A stretch of 34,870 bases of DNA. It comes from Nitrospinaceae bacterium (lineage in GTDB: Bacteria; Nitrospinota; Nitrospinia; Nitrospinales; Nitrospinaceae). The DNA is taken from contig JANQEK010000045.1 in NCBI GenBank assembly GCA_028278405.1, forward strand, positions 1 to 34,870. The letters run 5' to 3'. Shown one piece after another: positions 32,621 through 34,870 of the stretch. Position 1 is the first letter of the stretch. Each line of letters begins with the position of its first letter. Position numbers and translations under genes: made by a program. The notes beneath the pieces were generated by a model. The model had not been told where the DNA came from, did not search any database, and worked only from the letters and a program-made list of their open reading frames with translations.

Positions 32621-33298
32621 ATGAACAATTTCCAACAAACCCATCGAATCTTTGCTCTATTGTTTGGGATTTTGTGCTTTTTCGTTACCCCGGTTTGGGC
32701 CGAACAACCTACCATCACTAAAGTCAGCCTCAACACCGAAAAGGAACTGGTTACTCTGGATGCTGACTTGATCGACGCTTTCAATGAAAAAATGAAAGAA
32801 GCGATTGAAAGCGGTGTTGCGATGACGTTCACCTACGAAATCGAGTTTCTCAAGCATTCCTCTGTTTTTGGGGACGAAGTGATTTCGGAAAACAAGGTGA
32901 CCCATACCGTCCAGTACGACACGCTGAAAAAAACCTACCAGTTTTCTTCAAAGGGAAAAAATGTAAACCGGAAGGTTGCCACCAAAAGCATGGAGAAATA
33001 CCAGGAGTTGATGCTGACACTCAAGGATATCCCCATCGCACACGTCTTTAAATTGGATCCAGAGGAAAAATACTACGCCCGTGTGAAGGCCGAAATGGAA
33101 GCGGATGGATTGTGGTTTCCCTTCAATTATCTTCTATTTTTCGTTCCTTTCGACGAATTTGAAACCTCGTGGACCCAGTCCACCCCTCTGACCATAAAAA
33201 TGGACCCGGCTTTTGGAGTGGACTCTTCTCGAAAAAAATCCAAGCCGGCAATCCCTGCCAAGGGGGTAGCAAATGGTATCCGATCCTTTAACCAGTAA
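32621..33298 (+). CDS. DUF4390 family exported protein
   Basis: The 225-residue product has a signal peptide (hydrophobic about 11-24, cleavage near PVWA-EQ) and then a beta-rich domain with the LWFPFNYLLFFVPFDEFETSW motif near residues 167-187 that marks DUF4390 proteins. A Ser/Lys-rich tail ends it. DUF4390 proteins are typically encoded just before NtrY-like sensor kinases, as here, and may serve as periplasmic sensory partners; their biochemical role is unknown. An in-frame TAG lies just upstream of the ATG, so the start is fixed although no ribosome site is clear. The end overlaps the kinase start by 26 bases. Confidence 0.85.
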   Translation: MNNFQQTHRIFALLFGILCFFVTPVWAEQPTITKVSLNTEKELVTLDADLIDAFNEKMKEAIESGVAMTFTYEIEFLKHSSVFGDEVISENKVTHTVQYDTLKKTYQFSSKGKNVNRKVATKSMEKYQELMLTLKDIPIAHVFKLDPEEKYYARVKAEMEADGLWFPFNYLLFFVPFDEFETSWTQSTPLTIKMDPAFGVDSSRKKSKPAIPAKGVANGIRSFNQ

Positions 33299-34870
33299 CC
33301 CCCAGTACGTCCAGCTCTCCGAAGAGCAAATCCGATTAAAGAAAAAACGGGCCCGCCGCAATATTGTCTGGCTGATCGTCAGCCTGGTGGGGCTGACTGT
33401 GCTGGAAGTCTTTATCCTCAAGCAGCAAAAAGCCAGCATTGCGGATAACATCAATATCATTTTCCTGTTCAATGTAATCATTATTTTGCTGGTATTGCTG
33501 ATCGTGATGATCACACGCAATCTGGTCAAGCTGTACAATGAACGGAAAAGTAAAATCATCGGGGCAAAATTCCAGACCAAGCTTATCTTTGCTTTTTTCA
33601 TTCTTGCCTTGGTCCCAGCAACCTTGTTATTTTTCGTCGCCAGTAAATTATTCAGCTACAGTATCGGGAACTGGTTCAGCATCCAGGTAGAACGTTCTTT
33701 ACAACAATCCATGGAAGTAGCGCGCGAATACTATTCCCATGTCGAGCGCAAAAGCCAGTTCCATGCCCGAAAGCTCGAGACGTTGATCACGAAAAATCAA
33801 CTGTATCTCCAGGACAAACGCGATACATTGCAGCGGTTGGTCGAAACCAAAACCGAGGAGTATGAACTGGGCGGCGTCATCGTCTACGATCAACAGGGAC
33901 AAGTGGTTGTTTCTTACGCCAATAAATCGATGCCGCAGAACTATACTAACCTCGATTATGCGGACCTGATACGAGAAAGCATGGAAACCGAGGGCTCTGC
34001 CGAAATGCGTTCCCACACCAAAGGCAATTATCTAGTGGTTCTCCTCCCCCTCAAACAGAATGTGGAGGGCAAGACTTCTATATGGGGATATATATTGACC
34101 TTATCTAAGATCCCCAAGAGCACCATGATCAAAATTGAGGGTATCCGCAATACATTCGAAGACTACAAAAAGCAGAGCTTCCTCAAACTTCCGGTCAGCG
34201 CCAACTACTACACCACCTTTATTCTGATGACACTGTTAATTCTATTTTCGGCGATTTGGCTTGGCTTTTACATGGCTCGCGGCATCACCATTCCCATCCA
34301 ACAGTTGGCAGCAGGAACCCGGCGGGTCGCAGAAGGCGACCTTAATGTCAAAGTCAACCTGGATACTGGAGATGAAATCGGACTGCTGGTCAACTCCTTC
34401 AATACCATGACTGAGCAACTGAAAACCAGCCGTAAAACTCTCGAAGAAGCCCATGAAAATCTTCAGATCACCAATATTGAGCTGGATGAACGACGACTGT
34501 ACACCGAAACTATCCTGGAAAATATTGGTGCCGGCGTTATCTCCATCAATAAACAAGGACGGATCACCACCCTCAATAAAGGCGCCAAACGCTTGCTGGA
34601 TGCTGAGAACAAGGAGATCGTTGGACTCAACTATAAAGACGCTTTTGATCCCTCTTTCCATGAACCGATCCGCAACATGATCAAAAAAATGAATGAGGAT
34701 CATAAGGAAAATTACGAGGAGCAGGTGGAATTAACCGTGGGCGAAAACAATCTAACCTTGTTGGCGAATATCAAGTTCATGCGTGACGAGCGTAAAAAAT
34801 ACATTGGTCTTTTGCTGGTGTTTGAAGACGTCACCCAACTCATCAAGGCCCAGAAAATTTCCGCCTGGCA
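33273..34870 (+). CDS. NtrY-like sensor histidine kinase, 3' end outside window
   Basis: The frame runs from the ATG at 33273 (AAGGGGG seven bases upstream) to the window edge: 532 codons, C-terminus missing. Membrane segments lie at about residues 35-52, 62-82, 105-126 and 315-335, with an extracytoplasmic sensor region between the third and fourth. HAMP (about 335-388) and PAS (about 410-520, ETILENIGAGVISIN) domains follow. The last residues, AQKISAWQ, are the normal entry to the NtrY HisKA region, so the catalytic kinase part should lie just beyond. NtrY-type kinases phosphorylate sigma-54 activators (NtrX) in nitrogen or envelope/redox control; the partner regulator is not in view. The 26-base overlap with the DUF4390 gene indicates coupling. 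Confidence 0.92.
   Translation, partial: MVSDPLTSNPQYVQLSEEQIRLKKKRARRNIVWLIVSLVGLTVLEVFILKQQKASIADNINIIFLFNVIIILLVLLIVMITRNLVKLYNERKSKIIGAKFQTKLIFAFFILALVPATLLFFVASKLFSYSIGNWFSIQVERSLQQSMEVAREYYSHVERKSQFHARKLETLITKNQLYLQDKRDTLQRLVETKTEEYELGGVIVYDQQGQVVVSYANKSMPQNYTNLDYADLIRESMETEGSAEMRSHTKGNYLVVLLPLKQNVEGKTSIWGYILTLSKIPKSTMIKIEGIRNTFEDYKKQSFLKLPVSANYYTTFILMTLLILFSAIWLGFYMARGITIPIQQLAAGTRRVAEGDLNVKVNLDTGDEIGLLVNSFNTMTEQLKTSRKTLEEAHENLQITNIELDERRLYTETILENIGAGVISINKQGRITTLNKGAKRLLDAENKEIVGLNYKDAFDPSFHEPIRNMIKKMNEDHKENYEEQVELTVGENNLTLLANIKFMRDERKKYIGLLLVFEDVTQLIKAQKISAW

Noticed and set aside
1-34870. tRNA, rRNA, CRISPR arrays, insertion sequences or integrase genes
   Set aside because: I looked for cloverleaf-like ends, spaced direct repeats and transposase motifs and saw none, including at the edges of the AT-rich gene.

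Overview
The window looks like chromosomal DNA of a Gram-negative-type, probably autotrophic bacterium. My best guess is the Nitrospinota (Nitrospina-like) lineage. This is an inference from the combination of a compact four-gene 2-oxoacid:ferredoxin oxidoreductase near sucCD, flagellar fliD/fliS, NtrY-like and DUF4390 genes, and a DUF4175-like/MoxR module; nothing in the sequence proves it. Most genes are moderately GC-rich. One gene, at 7847-10645, is strikingly AT-rich and looks imported.

Layout. 1-671 (-): 3'-truncated exported protein with a His/Met cluster. 804-1577 (+): slipin (SPFH protein). 1756-7758 (+): envelope module of a giant membrane-anchored coiled-coil protein, an exported TPR/HExxH peptidase and a MoxR AAA+ ATPase. 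7783-10645 (+): the AT-rich PHP-AAA (TrlF-type) gene with its own promoter overlaid by palindromes, a likely defence or nucleic-acid-processing gene inserted behind moxR. 10784-15033 (-): three tandem paralogous polytopic proteins resembling GT-C glycosyltransferases. 15192-15854 (-): RNase H-fold 3'-5' exonuclease. 15954-18016 (+): fliD-fliS behind a clear sigma-28 promoter and closed by a terminator. 18015-20123 (+): sucC-sucD. 20195-21698: small proteins (double zinc ribbon, DUF1841, two unrecognised). 22084-25387 (+): oxidoreductase alpha, beta, gamma and ferredoxin-like delta genes with a strong terminator. 25431-27574 (+): ndk, an exported protein, an FmdB zinc ribbon, a 6-pyruvoyl-tetrahydropterin synthase and folE. 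27640-32352 (+): phoH, ybeY, a HIT hydrolase and mutS behind a near-consensus promoter. 32379-32452: long imperfect hairpin of unknown role. 32621-34870 (+): DUF4390 protein overlapping an NtrY-like sensor kinase that runs off the window.

Functional links. The oxidoreductase can interconvert a 2-oxoacid and its acyl-CoA using ferredoxin. With SucCD about 2 kb upstream supplying or using succinyl-CoA, 2-oxoglutarate is the likelier substrate, which fits a reductive (or reversible) TCA cycle. FolE and the PTPS homologue form a two-step pterin route. PhoH and YbeY are the usual ribosome/RNA quality-control pair. The most unusual items are the AT-rich PHP-ATPase with its palindrome-loaded promoter, the unexplained hairpin after mutS, the inverted repeat ahead of the oxidoreductase operon, and the triplicated GT-C-like genes.
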